This document shows, piece after piece, positions 1 to 5,696 of a stretch of 7,467 bases of DNA (position 1 is the first letter of the stretch; the number at the start of each line of letters is the position of its first letter). Location of the stretch: positions 1 to 7,467 of the forward strand of contig JABIME010000346.1 in the NCBI GenBank assembly GCA_018654125.1, given 5' to 3'. Under the pieces are notes generated by a model. The model was not told the origin of the DNA, ran no database searches, and saw only the letters and a list, made by a program, of their open reading frames with translations. The position numbers and the translations under genes were made by a program. The DNA is from Candidatus Cloacimonadota bacterium (lineage in GTDB: Bacteria > Cloacimonadota > Cloacimonadia > Cloacimonadales > TCS61).

Positions 1-2
1 TA

Positions 3-137
3 ATAAAATATTTCTCACAAATTATCAAGCCAATGTTAATGAAAATAGACAATATTGATAAACAAAACCAACAACTTACAGAACTTCGAGATTGGCTTTT
101 ACCAATGTTGATGAATGGTCAGGTAAAAGTAAAATAA
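3..137 (+). CDS. hsdS: Type I restriction-modification specificity subunit HsdS, C-terminal fragment (cut by window edge)
   Basis: Only the last 44 residues are in the window; the frame is open to the left edge and ends at TAA 135-137. The visible end reads QNQQLTELRDWLLPMLMNGQ and then VKVK. This is the characteristic end of type I S subunits: the tail of the last conserved helix, an LRDxLLPxLMNGQ motif, and a short lysine-rich terminus. HsdS carries the target-recognition domains that direct the HsdM methylase and HsdR nuclease to a split DNA site. Neither hsdM, hsdR nor any target-recognition domain is visible, so completeness, specificity and phase variation cannot be judged. The next gene begins 2 nt after the stop, which suggests co-transcription. 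The family call is strong despite the short fragment, because this C-terminal motif is very conserved. Confidence 0.85.
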   Translation: MKYFSQIIKPMLMKIDNIDKQNQQLTELRDWLLPMLMNGQVKVK

Positions 138-139
138 TT

Positions 140-880
140 ATGATAAATAAGAAACAACAAGAAGAAGTAATTATTGCAATTGGGAATCACCAATCTTGTT
201 GGGAAGACAATACTGTTTATACTTTTGACATTACTGGCTATTTAGATATTGATTTAGATTTATTGATCGAAATACAGTGGTCTCTTGGAGAAATGTATTT
301 TCGTGAAATTGGAGAAATCTGTGCTCTTACTCCATATGGTTGGGAGCAATATGAATTTTTGAAGGAAGAAATAGTTAAATTGGAAGAGGAAAAATCTAAT
401 CATTCTCTAAACTTATTTGAAGAATTATGCGTTATGGCTTCCCAGAAGAACTTCTGCTGGAAACTATATTGTACAACTTGTGGTAATTCAGAAATAAGAT
501 TTGGCTTTATGAAAATTGCACAAGGATCACTTCCAAAATTAATTAATTGGGAAATTTGTAAAAACTCATACGAAGAAATGAAAATAAAAAATTGGTCAGA
601 AGAAATGGAAACTAATTTTACCGAAGAAATATCAAAGGTTTCAATTGATTTTATTTCAACGAATTGTAAATTCCCTGATTGGCTTGGTTATTTAGGTCTT
701 ATACTTTATATGTTTCATTTTGATTTTAAGAAGCGAGAATTATTATCTCAAGCTTGGAAACCGCAATTGGATCATCTTGTAAAAGAAAGGAATTCAGAAA
801 ATTTAGAATCACTTAAACAAATCAGTTTATTGTCTTGGGAGAATCTGGAGAATTACGAATCCGCTCTTTCTGTAAAGTAA
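140..880 (+). CDS. Uncharacterised 246-aa protein directly downstream of hsdS
   Basis: I do not recognise this protein. I chose ATG 140, which gives 246 aa, because it lies 2 nt after the hsdS stop. An in-frame TTG at 92 would overlap hsdS by 46 bp and has no better ribosome site. No strong Shine-Dalgarno is seen (a weak AGGT lies about 15 nt upstream), so translation may be coupled to hsdS. The protein is soluble-looking, acidic and rich in aromatic residues, with no signal peptide. It has an acidic N-terminal half with a Glu/Lys-rich helix (about 71-86). A single CxxCG motif (C111, C114) is followed by an aromatic stretch IRFGF. A hydrophobic patch lies near 181-193 (WLGYLGLILYMFH). There is no second CxxC, so a complete zinc ribbon is not evident, although Cys 106 and 140 are nearby. 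Its position suggests an accessory gene of the type I restriction locus or general island cargo; function is unknown. Confidence 0.72.
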   Translation: MINKKQQEEVIIAIGNHQSCWEDNTVYTFDITGYLDIDLDLLIEIQWSLGEMYFREIGEICALTPYGWEQYEFLKEEIVKLEEEKSNHSLNLFEELCVMASQKNFCWKLYCTTCGNSEIRFGFMKIAQGSLPKLINWEICKNSYEEMKIKNWSEEMETNFTEEISKVSIDFISTNCKFPDWLGYLGLILYMFHFDFKKRELLSQAWKPQLDHLVKERNSENLESLKQISLLSWENLENYESALSVK

Positions 881-932
881 CTTTATGATGATTGAAGTAA
901 ATAAAATGTTATCGGTGATTTTTTGAGTATTT

Positions 933-994
933 GGGCGTAACAAACGTGTCAGTGCTATGAATGAAAGAGAAGCAAGAAGAGCACCGCACACGCC
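933..994. repeat. Imperfect inverted repeat (large hairpin)
   Basis: CGTGT (945-949) pairs with ACACG (988-992). GTGCT (952-956) pairs with AGCAC (980-984). A small 2-versus-3-nt internal loop separates the two stems and the apical loop is about 23 nt. GGCG (934-937) could alternatively pair with CGCC (991-994). This bulged palindrome resembles the folded shape of an integron attC site, and GCGTAAC at 935-941 is one base from the RYYYAAC half-box. However, no convincing GTTRRRY partner follows. It begins about 50 nt after the stop of the preceding gene. Confidence 0.5.
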
Positions 995-1048
995 AAACAT
1001 TACAAGCAACAAACTGTGGTGGGACATTAGTCTTAAATCTTGCTAAAC

Positions 1049-1070
1049 GGAATTTTCCGCTGAAAATTCC
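1049..1070. repeat. Perfect 9-bp stem hairpin
   Basis: GGAATTTTC (1049-1057) and GAAAATTCC (1062-1070) are perfect reverse complements around the 4-nt loop CGCT. No T-run follows, so it is not a typical intrinsic terminator. Its final CC is shared with the next hairpin. Confidence 0.6.
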
Positions 1071-1086
1071 TATTTCTGAAAATAGG
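1069..1086. repeat. Second hairpin, overlapping the first
   Basis: CCTATTT (1069-1075) pairs with AAATAGG (1080-1086) around the loop CTGA. It shares two bases with the hairpin at 1049-1070, so the two would compete at the junction. Together with the inverted repeat at 933-994, this makes three structures in about 155 bp. Confidence 0.5.
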
Positions 1087-1810
1087 ACTTATAGATATAG
1101 AAAGGCTTCTTGGGAAATTATAGAAAAAGACAATGATTATCTTGCTTCGATTCATCATATTAACTCTTTCCTAAACGATCTCAAAACACATAATCTTTAA
1201 ATTTAACTACTGGTTTTATATATAGGTCTACAAGTTGCGTCCGTACGTGTATTTTCTATTAACATTATTTACCCATTAAAGTGAATCTATTTATATTAAC
1301 AACTTATGCTTTATAGCAGAAATATAAACTTATCATTCAAAAAATACTAATAACAAGTTAGATTGCCTTAAAATCGATTTTTCTCAAAAGTTCTGTGTAC
1401 ACTATAATCAAATACAAAGGATGGGCACTACCCAAGACTGGATGCCACCTTAGTTTTATTCAAAACAGTCGTTAAGCTATGTTTAAAAGCTCTGTAACAG
1501 CCGATAATCATAAATTAGTGATAATACTGCTTTACTATCCTTACCGTTCTCTGTATCCTCTATATAATCAATGTAAATAAGAGTAATTTTGTTACACAAT
1601 AAAAGGGAAGTATATTTCAGAGTAACTGATTTAAGAGTTGAGTTAAGGTCTGTTAATTAAAAGGTAGTTTTTACGTGTTGATAAAAAAAGTTTTCTTACA
1701 CATAAAAAAAGTAGGGTTGAGCATTATCAATAAATGAGTTTCTGGCTCTTATAAAAAGGGAATTTTTACAAGCCCATATAAAAGCTGATTTTAGTGCAAA
1801 AATTAAGTAA

Positions 1811-1933
1811 TATTCCGACACTAATATACGCGAGTATTCTGACACTATACACACATGAGTAATATAGTAATATGCAAACATCATACACACGACTGAATAT
1901 ATCAGAATATGTTACTATCATAACACACGTGAG
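1811..1933. repeat. Four imperfect direct repeats of about 25 bp
   Basis: Units start near 1811, 1835, 1871 and 1908 (spacings of 24, 36 and 37 bp). Aligned by eye they share TAT at the front, an ACA or ACTAT-like middle, and ATACACAC-like then GNGAG-like ends. The first two are the closest: TATTCCGACACTA (1811-1823) against TATTCTGACACTA (1835-1847), differing at one base. A 7-bp inverted pair, ATAGTAA (1864-1870) and TTACTAT (1912-1918), flanks the third unit. The spacing and half-conserved sequence look like clustered protein-binding sites (iteron- or arm-site-like), but no binding protein can be assigned. Confidence 0.5.
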
Positions 1934-2141
1934 AAAGTGATCAAACTACTAAAGGTTTTAATACTCATATGAAGAACCAATAACAGACTATATAAAGCAA
2001 TGCTATTTTGATATTTAGAAGTACGTTAGCTTAAAGGCTATACCCCCCTACTTTTTTAAATTAAGAAGTCATGCGTACTATACTTAATTTGAGTTAAACT
2101 TAGAAGGCATCATCTATAAAGTAAATATGCTTAATTATCTT

Positions 2142-2162
2142 GTTAACAATTGTTAACGTTAA
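2142..2162. promoter_or_regulatory. Nested perfect palindromes, operator-like
   Basis: GTTAACAATTGTTAAC at 2142-2157 is a perfect 16-bp palindrome. It is overlapped by TTAACGTTAA at 2153-2162, a perfect 10-bp palindrome. The result is three GTTAA half-sites in 21 bp. Dimeric repressors bind such symmetric sites, but no promoter or regulator gene is visible next to it. In very AT-rich DNA some palindromes arise by chance; a 16-bp one is unlikely but not impossible. Confidence 0.4.
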
Positions 2163-2275
2163 AGAGGGAATGTACAGATACTAAATTGAATATAGCCAAT
2201 CCATACAATTCTATTATAGATTAGTGTTGGTTAAGTCAATAAGGGGTGTGCAGTGTATTGTTGCTTAGATAAGCT

Positions 2276-2290
2276 ACTCAATACTTGAGT
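2276..2290 (-). terminator. Weak hairpin just past the integrase stop
   Basis: ACTCAA (2276-2281) and TTGAGT (2285-2290) form a 6-bp stem with a 3-nt loop, and the stem can be lengthened by CTA/TAG with one bulge. It lies about 20 nt downstream of the integrase stop on the minus strand. No U-tract follows in that direction, so it is at best a weak terminator or 3'-end stabiliser. Confidence 0.25.
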
Positions 2291-2309
2291 TAGAACAAAG
2301 ATATTTTTA

Positions 2310-3404
2310 TTATAATACAGGTAACTTATCAATTGCTTGATCTTTTGTTTTATCTACCTTTTCTACATATTGGAGTGTGGTTCTAATATCTTTATGGGTC
2401 ATTATCTTTTTTACTGTAAATACATCTACCCCATTTTCAGTTAATAAACATCCAAAAGTATGTCTTGAGCAGTGAAATGTTATCTTTTTCTTTATTCCTG
2501 CTTTTAATATCCAAGCTTTTAATCTTTTTGATGTCTTTCCACCATGAGGAATATGAAAAACATAATCATCTTTCTTATTATTTCTTTGTTCATCAAGTAA
2601 CATTTTAGCAGTACCATGTAACTTAGTGTCTGTTTCTGTCTTTGTCTTCTGTTGAATAATCTTAATATGATCATCAACAATATCAGAAAATTTTAAATTT
2701 CGGATATCTGAAATTCGTAATCCTGTAAAACATGCAAAAAGAAAACCGGATTTTAAATCTCTATATTTACAATCTGTTTTTATAAGATCCTGTAATTCTT
2801 CTATTGTAAGTCGTTCAATATTTTTTCTCTCATATTTAATAGTTAACATATTAGCAGGATTATAGTCAATTAATCTTAGTTTAATCGCATGGTTCAATGT
2901 TGCTTTAAAGGCTGCTAGATAATGTTGAGCTGTATAACGTGTAATATTAAGCGATAGTAAGTAGTTCATATAATCTTCTGAAATTTCATAATCAATTTTT
3001 TTTATATCAATGAAATCATTTTTAAAGAATCTTTTAAAATGATCATGTGAAATCCGATAGTTTGTATCTTTTTTTGTTTCTGAAAATGTTTTGAAGAACT
3101 CAATAAAATTTACTATATCTTTTGAAGAGGAAAAGGCAATTCCCGTATTGCTCTCAAGAAGAAGTGATTCTTTTTTGTTTCTGATTGTTAATGCTAATTT
3201 TAAAGTATTCTTATCTGTTACAATATCAATCCCTTTTCCAGATATATATAGTTTCAGGTTATCAGTATGTCTTCTGTTTCCATCCCAGTAATCTAAATAA
3301 AGTCGATATAAGTTACTTGGATTCTTCCGATGTCTTAATTTTATCCTATAGCCTTTGTTATGATTATTAAGTTGTTTAAGAATACTTGGTATTTGATTAT
3401 TCAT
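2310..3404 (-). CDS. Tyrosine recombinase / integrase of an integrated element
   Basis: This is a site-specific recombinase of the phage-integrase family, 364 aa, apparently complete. Residues about 18-110 look like the arm-type DNA-binding region common in Bacteroidota-type integrases. Residues about 115-192 are the SAM-like core-binding domain. From about 197 the catalytic domain carries all expected residues: R230 in FTGLRISDI, K253 in QQKTKT, H311 and R314 in HCSRHTFG, H337 in IMTHKDI, and the nucleophile Y346 in TTLQYVEK. I start it at ATG 3404-3402 rather than an upstream in-frame ATG at 3452. GGAGGTG sits 5 nt before the chosen ATG, and the longer N-terminus would merely translate a direct repeat. 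It lies beside the 3' end of a tRNA-Thr gene, as integrases of tRNA-targeting islands do. The family call is very firm. Its role as the island's integrase, rather than an hsdS inversion recombinase, is inferred from the tRNA context. Confidence 0.95.
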   Translation of the reverse strand: MNNQIPSILKQLNNHNKGYRIKLRHRKNPSNLYRLYLDYWDGNRRHTDNLKLYISGKGIDIVTDKNTLKLALTIRNKKESLLLESNTGIAFSSSKDIVNFIEFFKTFSETKKDTNYRISHDHFKRFFKNDFIDIKKIDYEISEDYMNYLLSLNITRYTAQHYLAAFKATLNHAIKLRLIDYNPANMLTIKYERKNIERLTIEELQDLIKTDCKYRDLKSGFLFACFTGLRISDIRNLKFSDIVDDHIKIIQQKTKTETDTKLHGTAKMLLDEQRNNKKDDYVFHIPHGGKTSKRLKAWILKAGIKKKITFHCSRHTFGCLLTENGVDVFTVKKIMTHKDIRTTLQYVEKVDKTKDQAIDKLPVL

Positions 3405-3407
3405 AAC

Positions 3408-3414
3408 CACCTCC
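3408..3414 (-). promoter_or_regulatory. Strong Shine-Dalgarno site that fixes the integrase start
   Basis: On the minus strand GGAGGTG (with GGAGG at 3414-3410) lies 5 nt from ATG 3404. It is a near-perfect anti-16S match and favours the 364-aa start over the 380-aa reading. Confidence 0.8.
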
Positions 3415-3433
3415 AAAGACAAAAATGATATTA

Positions 3434-3454
3434 TGCAACAAATGTGCAACAAAT
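3434..3454. repeat. Tandem 10-bp direct repeat, 11-bp period, upstream of the integrase
   Basis: TGCAACAAAT occurs at 3434-3443 and again at 3445-3454, exactly one helical turn apart. It lies 30-50 bp upstream of the integrase start and between the gene and the tRNA. This position and phasing fit arm-type integrase binding sites or an autoregulatory operator. No copies were noticed elsewhere in the window. Confidence 0.5.
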
Positions 3455-3579
3455 ATTTTAAAATAATTTGAAATTGGATAAAAAGATATCAAAATGAAAC
3501 AAAACAAATAACAAAACACTAAAAAGCTGTACATGTCCATTATAATTGATTTACGTTATATGAAGTGTTATATAATCAA

Positions 3580-3605
3580 TGGTGCTGGAAGGGGGAGTCG
3601 AACCC
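3580..3605. other. Presumed attachment site at the tRNA 3' end
   Basis: The 3' part of the tRNA gene (T-arm and acceptor) faces the integrase, which is where tRNA-targeting integrases recombine. An inverted pair, ATTGATT (3545-3551) and AATCAAT (3574-3580), lies on the element side and abuts the tRNA end. No second copy of the tRNA 3' sequence was found between 1 and 3400, so the partner site must lie outside the window. The exact crossover cannot be set from one end. Confidence 0.35.
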
Positions 3606-3655
3606 CCGACCTACTGATTACGAATCAGTTGCGCTACCATCTGTGCCATCCCAGC
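3583..3655 (-). tRNA. tRNA-Thr, anticodon CGU
   Basis: The minus strand folds into a complete 73-nt cloverleaf. The acceptor is GCTGGGA with TTCCAGC (one G-U pair) and discriminator A. The D-arm is GCAC/GCGC with one mismatch and a GG in the loop. The anticodon stem is ACTGA/TCAGT with loop TTCGTAA, giving anticodon CGT, which reads ACG. The variable loop is short. The T-arm is GGGGG/CCCCC with loop TTCGACT. The next bases, 3582-3580, read CCA on the minus strand, so the CCA end appears to be encoded or is a chance match. U36 and A37 make it a normal substrate for t6A modification by the neighbouring TsaD. A TTGACC at 3709-3704 upstream is a possible -35, without a clear -10 partner. Confidence 0.97.
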
Positions 3656-3766
3656 ATCAATATTACTTATTATTTATTTTTAGAAAATTTTATGTACTTT
3701 GCAGGTCAAGTGGATTTATTTGAAATTAATGAATAATATATATTTTATTGCTGATAGAATGCTGTA

Positions 3767-4801
3767 TTAAATATTTCTGATACCTTTTGTAGAAAAAGCA
3801 TTTAATGATAGATCTGCAAATTCACTTTTCTGAAATTTTTCAATTGCAGCAGCTCCTATCATTGCAGCATTATCCATACAATATTCTAATGCAGGGAAGT
3901 GAACTTTCGCTCCAATAGAACTACCTTGTTCAGATATCTCGCTACGTAATAAACTGTTAGCAGAAACTCCACCAGCTACAATTATTGTTTTTGCATTAGA
4001 TCTTTTTGCATATGAAATTGTCTTAGAAACTAAACTATCAACAATAGCTTTTTGTACAGATGCTGTAATGTCAGCGATATGCTCCTGAATAAATTTTGTA
4101 TCTTTACTCGCCAGATAATTCCTAACTGATGTCTTGAATCCGCTAAAACTGAAATCAAAATTATCCTTTCTATTGAGTGCCCTTGGAAAGTGATGAAATT
4201 TGGGATTTCCCTTTTTAGATAACTTATCGATAAGTGGTCCTCCGGGATAGCCTAATCCTAGCAATTTAGAGACTTTATCAAAAGCTTCTCCAGCTGCATC
4301 ATCACGTGTTTTTCCAATAACTTCAAAATCATCCATAGATTTAAAATCAACAAGTTCGGTATGACCACCTGAGACAACAAGAGCCAAGTATGGAGGCATG
4401 AGTTGTGGGTTATAGATACGGTTTGCATAGATATGTCCAAGCATGTGATTTACAGCAATTAGTGGTTTATTTAGGCCATATGCCAAACTCTTTGCAAATG
4501 AAACACCTACCAGCAAAGCTCCAATTAATCCTGGATTTACAGATACTGCAATTGCATCAATATCTTCAAATGATATCTCAGCTTTTAAAAGTGCAGCTTG
4601 AGTTAATTGCATAATATTTTTTAGATGTAATCTGGAAGCTAATTCAGGTACTACACCACCAAAATCTTCATGAGTTGTTTGAGATGATATAAGGTTTACA
4701 TCTACACTAAAATCTGAATTAATTACTGCAACCGATGTATCATCGCACGAGGTCTCAAAGGCTAATATTTTAAAATGTTCTTTTTTATCATTGCCGATCA
4801 T
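3767..4801 (-). CDS. tsaD: tRNA N6-adenosine threonylcarbamoyltransferase TsaD
   Basis: TsaD (Kae1/Gcp/YgjD family) transfers the threonylcarbamoyl group from TC-AMP to A37 of ANN-decoding tRNAs, working with TsaB and TsaE in the cytoplasm. At 344 aa it is full length. It starts with the ASKHA fold motif ILAFETSCDDTSVAV (12-26). The metal-binding HxxxH is H119 and H123 in NHMLGH, and the phosphate loop is SGGHTEL (144-150). TRDDAAGEAFDK spans 165-176, FSFSGFKTSV lies near 217-226, VAGGVSANS lies near 275-283, and the metal ligand D310 is in EYCMDNA. I chose ATG 4801 because the family begins a few residues before this motif; a longer frame from 4879 would run deep into ybbR. The start overlaps the end of the ybbR gene by 14 nt, so the two are probably translationally coupled; only a weak AGGT-type ribosome site is seen. 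No terminator hairpin is evident after the stop. The identification is essentially certain. Confidence 0.97.
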   Translation of the reverse strand: MIGNDKKEHFKILAFETSCDDTSVAVINSDFSVDVNLISSQTTHEDFGGVVPELASRLHLKNIMQLTQAALLKAEISFEDIDAIAVSVNPGLIGALLVGVSFAKSLAYGLNKPLIAVNHMLGHIYANRIYNPQLMPPYLALVVSGGHTELVDFKSMDDFEVIGKTRDDAAGEAFDKVSKLLGLGYPGGPLIDKLSKKGNPKFHHFPRALNRKDNFDFSFSGFKTSVRNYLASKDTKFIQEHIADITASVQKAIVDSLVSKTISYAKRSNAKTIIVAGGVSANSLLRSEISEQGSSIGAKVHFPALEYCMDNAAMIGAAAIEKFQKSEFADLSLNAFSTKGIRNI

Positions 4802-5684
4802 TCTGGATGACCTGAATTCTTTGAGGAGTATATTCAATAATTTTAACACCTGATGGAACTTCGAATGATACATTTGCAAAATCTTTTTTCAAAATTGATG
4901 TATTTAAGTTTGCTGTAATCGAGCTAGTACTAAGCTGCTCTACTATCTCTTTTGGTCCGCTAACCATAACAGAAACTTTCTGTGGAATTATTGTGATATG
5001 CTCTGCGTCTGGATATTTAATAGGAATCAGTGAAATGGTTCTCTGTATTATCTTTGTGTTTGTTATCTCAAATTCTATTTTATCTTTTTGAAGTTCGATC
5101 TTGGGATCTGGTGAGATCAATTCTGCTGTCAGTTTCCCATCTTCGATCATTTTACTTGAGATTTTCTTTGTAAGAATATATTCGACTTCATTCAATAATG
5201 CAAGAGGTCCTTTTATAGTAATTTTTCTATTTTCATTCTTAATTTTATTTTTAATAAAGAATTCCTCATCATTTGCAGAAGAATATTGAATCTTTAGTAT
5301 TTTTTTTCTTTCAACAAGTTTATCCATATTTATAAAAAAATCTTCAGTTTTATCAATTGAGTTTATCTTCAGATCTATCTTGTTAGAATAGATAAGTTGA
5401 TCAGCTTTCGGGTTTATCTGATTTTTCCCATAACGAAAATGAGATGTGTTTATCTGAAAAGATTTCCTTGAAAATTGGAATAAAAGGATGTCTTTGCCTG
5501 TTGCACTAATATTTACTGTAACTTCTGGTAATCTAGAAGAATCTGGAATCAAATTTTGTGGAGTATCAATTAATTTAATAGGAATATCAATTTCAATTGT
5601 GTGTTCTTTAATAAGTATTTGATGGAACCATAAAACAATAGCAATAAATAATACTAACAATTTTATGGAAATATTATTTTTCAT
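4788..5684 (-). CDS. YbbR-domain protein, membrane anchored
   Basis: The 298-aa protein has one N-terminal membrane helix (about residues 6-24, IKLLVLFIAIVLWF and following) after a short basic start. The rest should therefore lie outside the membrane. The remainder is beta-rich and shows YbbR-type units: about 33-85 (IPIKLIDTPQNLIPD, then PEVTVNISATGKDILLF), about 154-207 (KITIKGPLALLNEVEYI), and about 215-292 (IPIKYPDAEHITIIP, then VSVMVSGPKEIVEQL). In Firmicutes, CdaR is a YbbR protein that regulates the diadenylate cyclase CdaA. No cyclase gene is visible here, so I do not use that name, and in many other phyla YbbR proteins have no proven role. It starts with ATG 12 nt after the stop of the HEAT gene and has no clear Shine-Dalgarno, consistent with coupling. 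It overlaps tsaD by 14 nt. Confidence 0.88.
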   Translation of the reverse strand: MKNNISIKLLVLFIAIVLWFHQILIKEHTIEIDIPIKLIDTPQNLIPDSSRLPEVTVNISATGKDILLFQFSRKSFQINTSHFRYGKNQINPKADQLIYSNKIDLKINSIDKTEDFFINMDKLVERKKILKIQYSSANDEEFFIKNKIKNENRKITIKGPLALLNEVEYILTKKISSKMIEDGKLTAELISPDPKIELQKDKIEFEITNTKIIQRTISLIPIKYPDAEHITIIPQKVSVMVSGPKEIVEQLSTSSITANLNTSILKKDFANVSFEVPSGVKIIEYTPQRIQVIQNDRQ

Positions 5685-5696
5685 TTTAATTAAATG

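Larger units (their letters stand above)
961..1200 (+). pseudogene. Doubtful 79-aa reading frame, possibly the tail of a decayed gene
   Basis: The frame is open from ATG 961 to TAA 1198-1200, but its first 40 or so codons run through three hairpins (933-994, 1049-1070, 1069-1086), and the start lies inside the loop of the first. No ribosome site is seen before the ATG, and I found no alternative in-frame start downstream. The last 37 or so residues (from TYRYRKASWEII to NDLKTHNL) have a more protein-like composition and may be the C-terminal remnant of a gene whose front was replaced by the hairpin element. I do not recognise a family. It could equally be an orphan reading frame that is not translated. 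Confidence 0.3.
1201..2309. other. 1.1-kb stretch without a credible gene
   Basis: All frames here are broken by frequent stops. The only frame of any length, on the minus strand at 1696-1890, runs through the direct repeats and has AT-driven composition. I see no tRNA, rRNA or known ncRNA. The contents that can be named are a TGGG/CCCA hairpin at 1422-1434, an 8-bp palindrome GTGTACAC at 1395-1402, imperfect direct repeats at 1811-1933, nested palindromes at 2142-2162, and a short hairpin at 2276-2290 past the integrase stop. It could be a decayed gene region or a structured control or recombination region of the element. Confidence 0.6.

Noticed and set aside
92..139. TTG 92 as the start of the unknown gene
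   Set aside because: It would overlap hsdS by 46 bp in another frame without a ribosome site. ATG 140 directly after the hsdS stop is more natural.
933..1025. A genuine integron attC site
   Set aside because: The stem is attC-like and GCGTAAC is close to one half-box. The best 3' partner (GTGGGAC at 1019-1025) deviates from GTTRRRY and is not complementary to the left box, and no integron integrase is visible. It is kept only as a hypothesis.
827..1027. Minus-strand 66-aa hydrophobic reading frame
   Set aside because: It lies antisense to the end of the unknown gene and across the bulged hairpin. Its openness follows from the inverted repeat, and it has no ribosome site.
1696..1890. Minus-strand 64-aa reading frame in the gene-free region
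   Set aside because: It reads through the imperfect direct repeats, is dominated by AT-driven residues, and has no recognisable motif.
1811..1933. CRISPR array
   Set aside because: The units are too degenerate, spacings are unequal and partly shorter than a spacer, and there are no cas genes.
3091..3370. Two plus-strand reading frames opposite the integrase
   Set aside because: Both are antisense shadows of the well-supported integrase gene.
1..3400. Second copy of the tRNA 3' end as the other attachment site
   Set aside because: No match to the T-arm/acceptor sequence of the tRNA was found by eye anywhere left of the integrase.
3533..3736. Plus-strand 67-aa reading frame
   Set aside because: It runs through the tRNA-Thr gene on the opposite strand. 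Peptides like GRGSRTPDLLITNQLRYH are a well-known false product of tRNA antisense reading.
4802..4879. Longer TsaD N-terminus from 4879
   Set aside because: The extra 26 residues overlap ybbR coding sequence and do not resemble TsaD. The family begins shortly before the ETSCDDT motif.
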